Source: Oscillospiraceae bacterium (GTDB lineage: Bacteria > Bacillota_A > Clostridia > Oscillospirales > Oscillospiraceae). Taken from it: a stretch of DNA of 56,728 nt. Both the position numbers and the translations under genes were made by a program. The notes under the pieces were generated by a model that saw only the letters and a list, made by a program, of their open reading frames with translations, was not told where the DNA came from and did no database searches. Below are positions 5,561 to 13,777 of the stretch, one piece after another; within the stretch, counting starts at the first letter, position 1; the number at the start of each line of letters is the position of its first letter. Location of the stretch: contig JAFYLN010000078.1 of the NCBI GenBank assembly GCA_017537045.1, positions 1 to 56,728 of the forward strand. The letters are read 5' to 3'.

Positions 5561-7752
5561 AGCTGATCAGCCTGTATATTGAAAATTTCGGCGGCCTGCA
5601 TCACTATACGCTGAATTTTGAAACGGGGATCACCACGGTTCTGGAACCCAACGGCTTCGGAAAGACCACCCTCGCGGAATTCATCCGTGCGATGTTCTAT
5701 GGTTTCCCCCGCAAAAGCAAGACACTCGAGAAAAGCCGCCGCCAGAAATATACCCCGTGGAACGGCGGACAGTTCGGCGGTAATCTGGTTTTTGAACATG
5801 GGGGACAGCGGTACCGCGCAGAGCGAACCTTCGGCGCAATGCCCAAGGAAGATACCTTCGCCCTGATCGATCTGTCCACAAATAAAAAAACCACCTGTTT
5901 TTCGGAGGAACTGGGTCAGGAAATCTTCGGCCTCGATGCGGATTCCTTTGAACGCAGCACCTATCTGCCTCAGATGCAGGCAGCCGGTACGCTTGCCACC
6001 GCATCCATTCAGGCAAAATTGACCGAGCTTGTGGAAAACAGCGGCGAAATGGCCAATTTTGAAAAAGCCATTGCAGCGCTTCGTGCCAAACGCAGCGCAT
6101 TGATTCCCTATCGTGGAAACGGTGGCAGCGTGGCGGAAACAGCCGCAGCCATCACAGCGCTTCAAATTCAACTGGATGCGGCAAAAAATCAGCAGACCCG
6201 GCTTTATGCTGCCCGGGAGGAAGTTGCACTTGCAGAAAGGCTCGTGGAAGCTACACAGCAGCAGCTTGTGCAAACCGGCGAAGAATTGAAAATTGCTTCC
6301 CGGCAGGCTGTAGACTGCCTGCACCGGCGCGAATATGAACAGCTTTGTGAACGACACAGAAATGCTGTTCAGAGGCTTGCGCAATGCCGAAAAAAATACC
6401 CCTGCGGCATGCCGCAGGAGGAAGCATTGCACCGTGCTGAAATAGCGGCAGAGCATTTGCTGCAAAACGGCGGCATGGAGCGAATCACGGCGGAACTGCT
6501 GCGTGATTGCCGCAATTTGTGCGCAGAATACGAAAAAACGCAGGAGGATCTGCGCGGGGCGCAGCGTCATTTGGGGGAAATGCTTCAAGCACAGGAGCAA
6601 CGTCCTGCTGCGCCGCAGCACAGCGTTGCGGGCTGGATTCTCTGTGCGGCAGCAATGGCAGCAGGCGGCGTGCTTGCTTGGATGCAGATGCAGGTATATG
6701 CGCTGATGGCCTTTGGTATTGGCGCGGCGGCATGCATTGTGCTTGCATGCCTGCAAAGCAGAAAAAAGCGCATCTGGCGCCGGAAGGCCGGAAACAGCAT
6801 TGCAGCCCTGCAGGCGCAGCTCCATTCCTTGCATCAGGAAGCGGAAACATGCAGCACAAAAATTGAGGTAATTTTTGCAAAGCATGGCATCACTGCACAG
6901 CCGCAGCAATATAGCGCGGCTCTGGTACAACTGGAGCACCGGGCATCACAAATACAGACGGCAAATAGGGAATTGCAGACCTTTTTTGCAAAGCTGGGCT
7001 TGACGCAGGTGCAGGATAGCCAGGCAGCGCTGCAGCAGCTGCGGGCGGATATCCGCATCATGCAGGCAGCGGAAGCGATCAGCACGGAGCTGGAAGCACA
7101 GATCGAAGCCATGGAAACGCGCCATGGGGATATGCTTTTTGCCGAATTTTCTGCCACGCAGGATCCCTGCCTGCTGCGGGAGGCGGAGCAGGCACTGCGC
7201 GCAAAGCTGACGGATGCAACGTCACGCCTGCTGCATGCCCGCCAAAGCGTACAACTGCTGCGGGAGCAGACAGCAGAAATCCCGCAGCTACGGGAAAAGC
7301 TGAAATACCATCAGCAGAAATTGAAGGAAGAGCGGGAAAACGTAAGAATTCTGGATGCGACCATGGAGCTTTTGTACACGGCCAGAGAGAATCTTTCCAC
7401 TGCCTATCTGGGCACCATCCGTTCCCGGTTCGCCGATTATCTGACCCGGCTGGACGGGGTATCCGCAGAAACCTTTCTGATTGATACGGATTTTCAGGTG
7501 CAGTTTGAGCGGCTGGGCAAGGTGCGCGAGATGGCCTATTTCAGTGCAGGACAGGCAGATCTTGTGATGTTGTGCATGCGCCTTGCACTGGTGGATGCGC
7601 TCTTTAAAGAACAGGAGGTATGCATCATACTGGACGATCCTTTCGTAAACCTTGACGATACCCATATGGCGCAGGCACGGAAGCTTTTGCAAAAAATAGC
7701 GTCGGAACGGCAGATCCTTTACCTGACCTGCCATTCCAGCCGAAAAATGTAA
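5557..7752 (+). CDS. SMC-like AAA ATPase, YhaN type
   Basis: The 731-residue ATPase partners the upstream nuclease. The N-terminal half-ATPase has a Walker A motif EPNGFGKTT at residues 30-38. Long Gln/Glu/Ala-rich coiled-coil arms follow. Two adjacent hydrophobic helices at about residues 357-400 interrupt the coil (WILCAAAMAAGGVLAW and the next segment), a feature of YhaN proteins that would tether the arm tip to the membrane. The C-terminal half has the signature FSAGQADLVMLCMRLALVD and Walker B IILDDPFVNLDD near residue 690. It is shorter than B. subtilis YhaN and lacks an SbcC-type zinc-hook CxxC. The GTG start overlaps the previous stop (GTGA) and follows GAGGAGG. Confidence 0.85.
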   Translation: MKLISLYIENFGGLHHYTLNFETGITTVLEPNGFGKTTLAEFIRAMFYGFPRKSKTLEKSRRQKYTPWNGGQFGGNLVFEHGGQRYRAERTFGAMPKEDTFALIDLSTNKKTTCFSEELGQEIFGLDADSFERSTYLPQMQAAGTLATASIQAKLTELVENSGEMANFEKAIAALRAKRSALIPYRGNGGSVAETAAAITALQIQLDAAKNQQTRLYAAREEVALAERLVEATQQQLVQTGEELKIASRQAVDCLHRREYEQLCERHRNAVQRLAQCRKKYPCGMPQEEALHRAEIAAEHLLQNGGMERITAELLRDCRNLCAEYEKTQEDLRGAQRHLGEMLQAQEQRPAAPQHSVAGWILCAAAMAAGGVLAWMQMQVYALMAFGIGAAACIVLACLQSRKKRIWRRKAGNSIAALQAQLHSLHQEAETCSTKIEVIFAKHGITAQPQQYSAALVQLEHRASQIQTANRELQTFFAKLGLTQVQDSQAALQQLRADIRIMQAAEAISTELEAQIEAMETRHGDMLFAEFSATQDPCLLREAEQALRAKLTDATSRLLHARQSVQLLREQTAEIPQLREKLKYHQQKLKEERENVRILDATMELLYTARENLSTAYLGTIRSRFADYLTRLDGVSAETFLIDTDFQVQFERLGKVREMAYFSAGQADLVMLCMRLALVDALFKEQEVCIILDDPFVNLDDTHMAQARKLLQKIASERQILYLTCHSSRKM

Positions 7753-7782
7753 ATGATAAACTGAAATTTCTCCATAGTATAA

Positions 7783-7810
7783 AAGACCCGCAGCGTTTGC
7801 TGCGGGTCTT
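7783..7810 (-). terminator. Intrinsic terminator between convergent genes
   Basis: AAGACCCGCAGC (7783-7794) and GCTGCGGGTCTT (7799-7810) form a 12-bp stem with a GTTT loop. The following T-run lies on the minus strand, so it mainly ends the phosphodiesterase transcript. It may also stop the yhaN transcript from the other side. Confidence 0.85.
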
Positions 7811-7817
7811 ACCATAT

Positions 7818-8633
7818 TCAGGGCTGAAAGCCTTCAAAAATCGGAAGCCAGCCGTTTTGAACAGCATCGTCCAGTTCTGCCTGCGTTTTCAGTGTCCAGG
7901 TGACACCCTGCACACCCCAGAACCTGCGCACCAGCGTATTACTGATGGTGTCCAGATCCCGGTAGCGGTAGGCAACAAAATCGGGCAGGGTCATAAAATT
8001 CAGCATCTGATTTTTCAGCACCCATTTCAGCGGTGCAGGCAGCGTGCTTTTGCTGTTGAAGTAGTTCTCTGTGAGCTGTCCACGGATGATGTGAGGATGC
8101 CTCTTTTTCAGAACATAGACGCAGCGCGGATCGAAGGATTCCATGCAGTAGGCTCCCTTATAACCTTCCATCGCCTTGACCGATGCATCAACCAGTGCTT
8201 CCACATTGTCATCGGCTTTCAGCTCGATGATCAGCGGTGCCTTTCCCGCAAACAGCTCCAGCACCTGAGAAAAAAGTGGAATGGTTTCTTCTGTTCCCTC
8301 CAGAGGGTAATTTACCAGTTCTTCTGCGGTCAGGTCTGTGATTTTTACGGCAGCACCGGTGGTGCGGAGCAGGGAAGTGTCATGAATGACAGCAAGATTG
8401 CCGTCCTTCATCAGGTGGATGTCCAGTTCAATGCCGTAGCCGTTTTCCAGTGCCGCGCGAAATGCAGCCATGCTGTTTTCTGGCTTTTCCCCATCGTGCA
8501 GGCCGCGGTGGGCATAGTTCCAGCCCTGCAAAGCTGCAAGTCCCGGATGACCGGTACGTCCCTGTGTGGACAGAACGTAGAGTCCACCCATGGCAACAGC
8601 GCCTGCAATAACACTTTTTACCAGTTTTTCCAT
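7818..8633 (-). CDS. Membrane-anchored glycerophosphodiester phosphodiesterase
   Basis: The enzyme hydrolyses glycerophosphodiesters to glycerol-3-phosphate and an alcohol. The 271-residue protein has an N-terminal hydrophobic anchor (about residues 7-22). A GDPD TIM barrel follows, with the catalytic His42-Arg43-Gly, Glu52-Asn53, Glu69-Leu-Asp71 (metal), Asp77-Gly and His84-Asp85. ELKAD near residue 140 supplies a further acidic residue, and WTLKT lies near the end. It starts 3 bases after the stop of the MFS transporter, with its ribosome site inside that gene, so the two form one operon. The transporter may import the products or related glycerol compounds (inference). Confidence 0.9.
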   Translation of the reverse strand: MEKLVKSVIAGAVAMGGLYVLSTQGRTGHPGLAALQGWNYAHRGLHDGEKPENSMAAFRAALENGYGIELDIHLMKDGNLAVIHDTSLLRTTGAAVKITDLTAEELVNYPLEGTEETIPLFSQVLELFAGKAPLIIELKADDNVEALVDASVKAMEGYKGAYCMESFDPRCVYVLKKRHPHIIRGQLTENYFNSKSTLPAPLKWVLKNQMLNFMTLPDFVAYRYRDLDTISNTLVRRFWGVQGVTWTLKTQAELDDAVQNGWLPIFEGFQP

Positions 8634-8636
8634 TTG

Positions 8637-10187
8637 TTAATCCTCGCCGGCAAAAGCTTCCAGTCCCTTTTTGGCGGCCACCTTGGAATCACCGTGCCTG
8701 ACCATAAACATGGTCACAAAGGCCAGTGCCACAAAAATGGCTGCATAGGGGAACAGAACGGTCATGCCCATTTTGTCCATCAGCAGGCCGGATAGCATGG
8801 GGGTGATGATCTGGGCAGTCATGGAAGCGGTGTAGTAGAAACCGGTGTACTTGCCGATGTCCGCACCGGAGCACATTTCAACCACCATGGGGAAAGAGTT
8901 GACATTGATGGTAGCCCATGCAATTCCTGCCAGTGCGAACAGCAGGTTCATGACCCATGTAGGGCTGGACGAACGCATGAAGGCAGCGCAGCCGAAGGCG
9001 GTGGTCAGCATGATGACACCACCCAGGATAGTCTTTCTGCGGCCGATTCTGGAAGCGACGGCGCCTGCGGGCAGATAGGCCACAATGGCGGCACCCTGCG
9101 CCAGCAGCATGGTGGTGTTGTAATCCTTGTCCAGAATGTTGCCTGCGTACACGGCGTACTTGGACGTAACAGCGTTGTAGCCGAAATACCACAGTGCGAT
9201 GGACAGCAGAATACAGATCAGGGACTTGATTTCGGAAGAAGAGAGGCTGCGCGTTTCGCTGTCTTCGGCAACTTCCTCTTCAATGCCGTATTTGATGGAA
9301 TCGGCAGCCATTTCGGCAGCCCACTTCGGCTCACGGACAGTGCACAGGAAAATAGCCAGCGCGCCCAGCATGATGGCAGCAATAACGGCGTAATAAACGG
9401 TGTAGCTCATCAGGGCATTCTGCACGGCGGAGGTGGAAAACACCATGCCCAGCACCAGCACCAGAATACCGCCGGCAGTACCCATCAGATTGATGATGGC
9501 ATTGGCCTTGGAGCGAAGCGGCTTCATGGTCACGTCAGGCATCAGCGCCACGGCGGGAGAGCGGAAGGTGGCCATTGCCACCAGAACCACCAGAAGCAGC
9601 GCAATGAACAGGATCAGCGGCATCGGATTTCCGTGGGTTTTGTGCTGCGCATAGGCCTGACGGGCGGGTGCCACATAGTTGGTATAGTCTGGATTTGTAA
9701 CGGTTTTGCCGTTTTCATCTATGGCCTTGATGCGGATTTCGGAAAATTCCTCTTTTGTCATCAGATCGGAAAGAACAAATTGCTTGCCCTCGGGAGTCTG
9801 CAGCTTGGTGTCGGCTTCTGCGTCGTAGATGGTTTCCAGTGCCGCAACATCATCAATGGCAGAAACCTCGGAAATATTCTGAAGCTGTACATTGTCCACA
9901 AAGGACAGGCAGAGAATTGCCACAGCGGCAATGACGGTACCGATGGTAATGAAAGGCGTGCGCTTGCCGTAGCGGGTCAGACATTTGTCGGACAGGGCAC
10001 CGAAAAGAGGCAGCATGAATACGGCCAGAATATTATCCAGCGCCATGATCACGCCGGACCATGTCTGGGACATGCCGAATTTGTTGGTCAGGATCACAGG
10101 AATGGTGGCATCATAGGCCTGCCAGAATGCACTGATCAGGAAGAACGCAAAACCAACCAGAACCGTGCGTTTATAATTGAGCTTCAT
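8637..10187 (-). CDS. MFS transporter, SLC45-like, substrate unknown
   Basis: The 516-residue protein has about 12 membrane helices and the MFS loop motif as GALSDKCLTRYGKRTPFI after helix 2, with a related ASRIGRRKTILGG in the second half. An unusually long hydrophilic loop of about 75 residues, rich in Asp and Glu, lies between helices 3 and 4 and should face outside. The pattern fits sugar- or metabolite-cation symporters of the SLC45/GPH side of the superfamily. The start at 10187 was chosen over an in-frame ATG at 10223 because TGGAGGAAAT precedes it and the first helix follows directly. It is co-transcribed with the phosphodiesterase. The substrate cannot be read from the sequence. Confidence 0.82.
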   Translation of the reverse strand: MKLNYKRTVLVGFAFFLISAFWQAYDATIPVILTNKFGMSQTWSGVIMALDNILAVFMLPLFGALSDKCLTRYGKRTPFITIGTVIAAVAILCLSFVDNVQLQNISEVSAIDDVAALETIYDAEADTKLQTPEGKQFVLSDLMTKEEFSEIRIKAIDENGKTVTNPDYTNYVAPARQAYAQHKTHGNPMPLILFIALLLVVLVAMATFRSPAVALMPDVTMKPLRSKANAIINLMGTAGGILVLVLGMVFSTSAVQNALMSYTVYYAVIAAIMLGALAIFLCTVREPKWAAEMAADSIKYGIEEEVAEDSETRSLSSSEIKSLICILLSIALWYFGYNAVTSKYAVYAGNILDKDYNTTMLLAQGAAIVAYLPAGAVASRIGRRKTILGGVIMLTTAFGCAAFMRSSSPTWVMNLLFALAGIAWATINVNSFPMVVEMCSGADIGKYTGFYYTASMTAQIITPMLSGLLMDKMGMTVLFPYAAIFVALAFVTMFMVRHGDSKVAAKKGLEAFAGED

Positions 10188-10221
10188 GGGATTTCCTCCA
10201 TTATTTTTGGTGAATAATTCC

Positions 10222-10249
10222 ATTATAGCGGATAATCAGAAAAAGTCCA
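10222..10249 (-). promoter_or_regulatory. Promoter of the MFS-phosphodiesterase unit
   Basis: On the minus strand, TGGACT (10244-10249) and TATAAT (10222-10227) are 16 bases apart. The -10 box is perfect and the -35 weak. The palindrome GAATAATTC (10212-10220) lies just downstream and could bind a regulator. Confidence 0.6.
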
Positions 10250-10283
10250 GTGTTTGAACGAAGCGCCAGTGTAGAATCAAATT

Positions 10284-10437
10284 TCAGTTTATCGTTCCAT
10301 TTCGATTATGAATGTAGGGGCGGCACAGCATTACGTATTCGCATTGGTTTTCGGCGAAATCGTAACATTTTACTGCGCGGGCGACCAATGGTCGCCCCTA
10401 CGTTATCCACGGCACATGGTGCGACAAACATCAATTT
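10284..10437. repeat. Dispersed intergenic repeat, copy A
   Basis: This copy begins TCAGTTTATC, has ATGAATGTAGGGGCGG at 10308-10323, and ends with CGCCCCTACGTT followed by CCACGGCACATGGTGCGACA and CATCAATTT. GTAGGGGCG and CGCCCCTAC are inverted. GCGACC/GGTCGC (10381-10395) is a small internal hairpin. Copy B at 18200-18431 shares both ends and the GCGCGGGCG core. A stub of the GTAGGGGCGG palindrome is at 29540-29567. It sits in the gene-free stretch 10188-10477 and has no coding capacity. Confidence 0.75.
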
Positions 10438-10442
10438 AACAG

Positions 10443-10471
10443 AAAAACACCCCGGAGTGCATCCGGGGTGT
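10443..10471 (-). terminator. Intrinsic terminator of the carboxypeptidase gene
   Basis: ACACCCCGG (10447-10455) and CCGGGGTGT (10463-10471) form a 9-bp stem. On the minus strand it is followed by TTTTT, 6 bases past the stop codon of the gene at 10478. Confidence 0.85.
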
Positions 10472-10477
10472 CAGTTC

Positions 10478-11722
10478 TTATCCGACCGAATTGGTCAGCA
10501 TTTCAAGATATTCTTCCAGACAGATATCCAGTTCGTGGATTTCTCTGGCAACCGTTTTGCCCACATAGCGGTAATGCCAGGGTTCATAAATGATGCCGGT
10601 GATCTCACTTTTTTCACTGGGATAGCGCAGGATCCAGCCATAGCGCCAGCTGTTTTCCATGAGCCATTTCTGGGTGGGCATTTCGGCCTGGGATTCGTCC
10701 AGCTTCCAGTTTTTGTTGTCTACAATGTCCAGCGCCAGACCAAGCTGATGCTCGCTGGTGCCGGGAATGGCGACGGACTTTCCAGCCAGTTCTGTGGCTT
10801 TCTGTTCGGAGTAGCCTTCCTCCACATAGCGGTCGATGCGGTTCTGGAACAGTCCTTCCTGATATTCCTGTGTACGGTAGGAGGAGCAGACCACGGGTAC
10901 ATGGCCTGCAGCTTCGCAGTCTGCCATCATATCCAGAAAATCCTGATAGCCGATGGTAGCGACCTTATGGGTATCATTGATGGGGGTCAGGTCAACGGTA
11001 TAATCCTCCGGTAGCTTATTCCATGGATTGACAAGATAAAGCTGTTGACCGTTGGATGCAAAATGATGTGCCTCACCGTCAATGACAACCATGCCCTGTG
11101 CCGGGGCACCGTCTGTATAGAAATAGTAGGTAAATCCATCCAGCTTCACCCAGCCGGAAGCAGCAGCGCCGGTATCATCAAAATAATGCTGTCTGCCGCC
11201 GATTTCATTCCAGCCGAAAAGAGGGTGGCAGTTCCCATCCGCATAGTAGAACTTGCCATCCAGTTCGACCCAGCCAGTGCTCAGCTGTCCTTGGGCGTTC
11301 AGAAGATATGCCGCACCGTCTTCGAGAACGATTCCGGTCAACATTCTGCCGTCATCACCAAAACAGTAACGCGCTCCGCCGATATCCTGCCAGCCGGTGA
11401 CCCGCACGCCGTCACTGCAAAGATAGTACTGTGCATCACCAAGCTTCAACCAGCCGGTAGCAAGCGCACCGTCCGTGCCCAGATAATATGTGTGGCCGTC
11501 GATGGTTTGCCAGCCGGTGTACAGAATACCTTCTTCATTAAAATAGTATTTGCTGCTTTCGATGGCCTGCCAGCCGGTGACAGGCTTGCCGTCCAGATAA
11601 TACATGGTCTGCCCCTCTTTTTCATGCCAGCCGTCTCGGGGTTGAAGCACGATCACAAGAAGCACAAGAACACAGGCAGCAACCGCAATGACGCATGCCC
11701 ATCTTAAAAACTTTTTTTTCAC
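10478..11722 (-). CDS. D-Ala-D-Ala carboxypeptidase (VanY/M15B) with wall-binding repeats
   Basis: The 414-residue secreted or anchored enzyme should trim the terminal D-Ala from peptidoglycan stems. It has an N-terminal membrane helix (about residues 8-27) and about nine tandem repeats of roughly 20 residues of the GW...YYF..DG type (CW_binding_1/glucan-binding style). A C-terminal VanY domain follows, with SYRTQEYQ, the zinc site SEHQLGLALDIVD (His and Asp) and EPWHYRY (Glu and His). The GTG at 11722 was chosen because GGAGG lies 8 bases before it and the product starts MKKKFLRW. In-frame ATGs upstream lack such a site. It is a single-gene unit with its own promoter and terminator. Confidence 0.87.
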   Translation of the reverse strand: MKKKFLRWACVIAVAACVLVLLVIVLQPRDGWHEKEGQTMYYLDGKPVTGWQAIESSKYYFNEEGILYTGWQTIDGHTYYLGTDGALATGWLKLGDAQYYLCSDGVRVTGWQDIGGARYCFGDDGRMLTGIVLEDGAAYLLNAQGQLSTGWVELDGKFYYADGNCHPLFGWNEIGGRQHYFDDTGAAASGWVKLDGFTYYFYTDGAPAQGMVVIDGEAHHFASNGQQLYLVNPWNKLPEDYTVDLTPINDTHKVATIGYQDFLDMMADCEAAGHVPVVCSSYRTQEYQEGLFQNRIDRYVEEGYSEQKATELAGKSVAIPGTSEHQLGLALDIVDNKNWKLDESQAEMPTQKWLMENSWRYGWILRYPSEKSEITGIIYEPWHYRYVGKTVAREIHELDICLEEYLEMLTNSVG

Positions 11723-11765
11723 AAAAACATCCTCCGATGCCATGTCCATTCGACAGATTACGACC

Positions 11766-11794
11766 AGTTTAGCATAAATATGTACCATATGCAA
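11766..11794 (-). promoter_or_regulatory. Promoter of the carboxypeptidase gene
   Basis: On the minus strand, TTGCAT (11789-11794) and TAAACT (11766-11771) are 17 bases apart, with TGC directly before the -10 (extended -10). It is divergent from the promoter at 11869-11896. Confidence 0.5.
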
Positions 11795-11868
11795 GGAATT
11801 TCAGCTGCTAAAAGTGGTGATACATGGCATATTCCAAAATAAAGTGACGGATTTCCAGACACAGGAAA

Positions 11869-11896
11869 TTGACAATATTCGATTCTGTGGTATAAT
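11869..11896 (+). promoter_or_regulatory. Consensus promoter of the three-gene envelope operon
   Basis: TTGACA (11869-11874) and TATAAT (11891-11896) are both perfect boxes, 16 bases apart, with TGTGG before the -10. It lies 52 bases upstream of the first gene and should be strong. Confidence 0.85.
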
Positions 11897-11948
11897 GAGA
11901 TTCTGAAAATTATGCCTGCTATCGGGCAAAAATCATTGGAGAAGCGAC

Positions 11949-12584
11949 ATGATCAAGAAATTATTAAGTCTGATTTTTGCGGTCGTTGGTATTGCCGCTG
12001 CGTTGCTGGCTGTGAAGCTGAGCCTGTCCAACCGGGATGCGGATCCTGTGCTGCTGGTACCTCCCGAGGAGGCAACCCATCAGGTTGCAGGCCTGATGGA
12101 TGCAGTGTGCCAGGGTGATTATGCGGCAGCCAGCACCTATCTGCAGGGACAGCCCGAGCTGGGCGTTGACCGTGAGGCATCCGACCCTGTGGGCGTGCTG
12201 ATCTGGAATGCATTCTGCGACAGCGTGAGCTATGAGCTGGTAGGGGAGTGCTACGCCACCGAGGAGGGACTTTCCCAGAATCTGACCATCAGCTGCATGG
12301 ATATTACCTCTGTGACTGCCAACCTGAAGGAGCGCTCCCAGGCGCTGCTGGAGCAGCGTGTGGAGGAAGCCGAAAACTTTAACGATGTTTATGACGATAA
12401 TCTGCAATACCGTGAAGATTTTGTGATGGACGTGCTCTATGACGCAGCAACTGCCGCGCTGGCAGAGGATGCCACCACCATCACCACGGATCTGACCGTC
12501 AACATGGTATACCAGAATGAAACCTGGTGGATCATTGCAGACCGGAATCTGCTGGATGCCATTTCCGGCGGGATCCTGTATTGA
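11949..12584 (+). CDS. Membrane-anchored or secreted protein of unknown function
   Basis: The 211-residue protein begins with Lys-Lys and a hydrophobic segment (about residues 5-25) that can act as a signal anchor. There is no lipobox cysteine. The exported part starts with a run that resembles NTF2-like or DUF4878-type domains: an early helix AGLMDAVCQGDYAAASTYL, then alternating helix and strand, ending in TVNMVYQNETWWIIADRNLL. That W-W-I pattern is common at the end of such folds. This is a pattern judgement, not a family assignment. GGAGAAG precedes the ATG. The next gene starts 14 bases after its stop, so it is the first gene of a three-gene operon. Confidence 0.7.
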   Translation: MIKKLLSLIFAVVGIAAALLAVKLSLSNRDADPVLLVPPEEATHQVAGLMDAVCQGDYAAASTYLQGQPELGVDREASDPVGVLIWNAFCDSVSYELVGECYATEEGLSQNLTISCMDITSVTANLKERSQALLEQRVEEAENFNDVYDDNLQYREDFVMDVLYDAATAALAEDATTITTDLTVNMVYQNETWWIIADRNLLDAISGGILY

Positions 12585-12598
12585 GAGGAGTGTTGGCT

Positions 12599-13774
12599 TT
12601 GGCTGATCAGAACATTCAGGAAAGAACTGGCCGCGATCCCGGCTCCAATACACGGGTTCTGCGGGTCATGACCACAGCCATGGGCGTATTTTTCAGCCTG
12701 TGTCTGGTTGTTGTATTTTGCTATAATTTCATTCTCAGCTCCGGCACCAAGGAAACGGTCACGCAGGAGAAGGCCGCCGGTGTGACGATTATGGACAAAT
12801 ATGATATGTATGTAAACAATGCCATCTCTGATGCGCTGGACGGCGTTCTTGCCATTGAGAAGGTCTACTGGCTCAGTGACAGCGATCAGGTTGCGCCCGA
12901 ACCTAATCAGGCCTGCTACGGCGAGGTCAGTTCTTATGAAGAACTGCAGCCTATTCTGGAACAGGCTGCAGAACTTCTGGAAGGCCAGACCCTGGCCATT
13001 ACGCCGGATCGTCCCATCTGGGAAGGTGACGGCATACATTATTATCTGGATGAAACCATTCTGGCTTTCACATGGAAGGAAGTCCATGATGAATGCGTTT
13101 ATACGGTGGCAGAAGTCAAGCTTGCCCATCCGTCCCAGTTCCGCCGTTTCCTTGCAGGCGGTGAGTTTGGCTCCGACAAGCAGTATGTTACCACGGAAAT
13201 GGCAGCCAGCGTTAATGCGGTTCTGGCATCCTCCGGTGACTTCTATGGTTACCGCAAGTACGGTGCGGTGGTCTATGAAGGCCAGCTGCGCCGCTTCGAG
13301 GGAAATGAGGTCGATACCTGCTTCATCAATGACGAGGGAGATCTGCTCTTTACTTACCGCGGTGAACTGCAGTCCGAGGAACAGGCAAGACAATTTATTG
13401 AAGACAACAATGTCCGCTTTTCTCTGGCCTTCGGCCCTGTTCTTTTGGACAACGGCGAGATCAAGGTTCCTGCTACCTACAGTCTGGGCGAAATTAACGG
13501 TACTTATTCCCGTGCAGCCATCTGCCAGTGGGATAAGCTGCATTATCTGGTGGTCAACACCAGCCAGGAAGCCGGTTACTGGCACCGCTATCCGGTCAAG
13601 GTGTTTGCCAAGTTCATTCAGGACTTAGGCTGCAAGACTGCCTATGCACTGGACGGCGGTCAGACCACGGCCATTGTTATGAACGATGAACTGATCACCC
13701 TGCCAGACTACCAGACGCAGCGCCGCATCAGTGACATCATCTATTTCGCAACGGCTCTGCCGAACGGAGGTTAA
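12599..13774 (+). CDS. Exported phosphodiester glycosidase-like protein (NAGPA family)
   Basis: The 391-residue protein has a cytoplasmic tail, one membrane helix (about residues 26-47) and a C-terminal NAGPA domain (phosphodiester glycosidase, formerly DUF2233). The domain shows DFYGYRKYGAVVYEGQLRR, FGPVLLDNGE and YALDGGQTTAIVMND, which match the family's substrate-pocket and LDGGgS motifs. Relatives remove sugars linked by phosphodiester bonds or act on exopolysaccharide and wall glycopolymers. The TTG at 12599 fits a GAGAGGAG site 8 bases upstream. GTG or TTG at 12590-12593 would be too close, and an ATG at 12527 lies inside the previous gene. The membrane gene follows 3 bases after its stop. 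Confidence 0.83.
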   Translation: MADQNIQERTGRDPGSNTRVLRVMTTAMGVFFSLCLVVVFCYNFILSSGTKETVTQEKAAGVTIMDKYDMYVNNAISDALDGVLAIEKVYWLSDSDQVAPEPNQACYGEVSSYEELQPILEQAAELLEGQTLAITPDRPIWEGDGIHYYLDETILAFTWKEVHDECVYTVAEVKLAHPSQFRRFLAGGEFGSDKQYVTTEMAASVNAVLASSGDFYGYRKYGAVVYEGQLRRFEGNEVDTCFINDEGDLLFTYRGELQSEEQARQFIEDNNVRFSLAFGPVLLDNGEIKVPATYSLGEINGTYSRAAICQWDKLHYLVVNTSQEAGYWHRYPVKVFAKFIQDLGCKTAYALDGGQTTAIVMNDELITLPDYQTQRRISDIIYFATALPNGG

Positions 13775-13777
13775 GCC

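Noticed and set aside
5485..6939. A 484-codon open frame on the minus strand
   Set aside because: It is antisense to the YhaN-type ATPase, its translation is low-complexity and Cys/His-rich, and there is no ribosome binding site.
4490..7752. Naming the pair sbcD and sbcC
   Set aside because: The ATPase lacks a zinc-hook CxxC and has a membrane hairpin, and its size and C-terminal signature fit YhaN better.
7783..7810. Treating the hairpin as a specific terminator of yhaN only
   Set aside because: The run of T lies on the minus-strand side, so it serves the phosphodiesterase transcript first.
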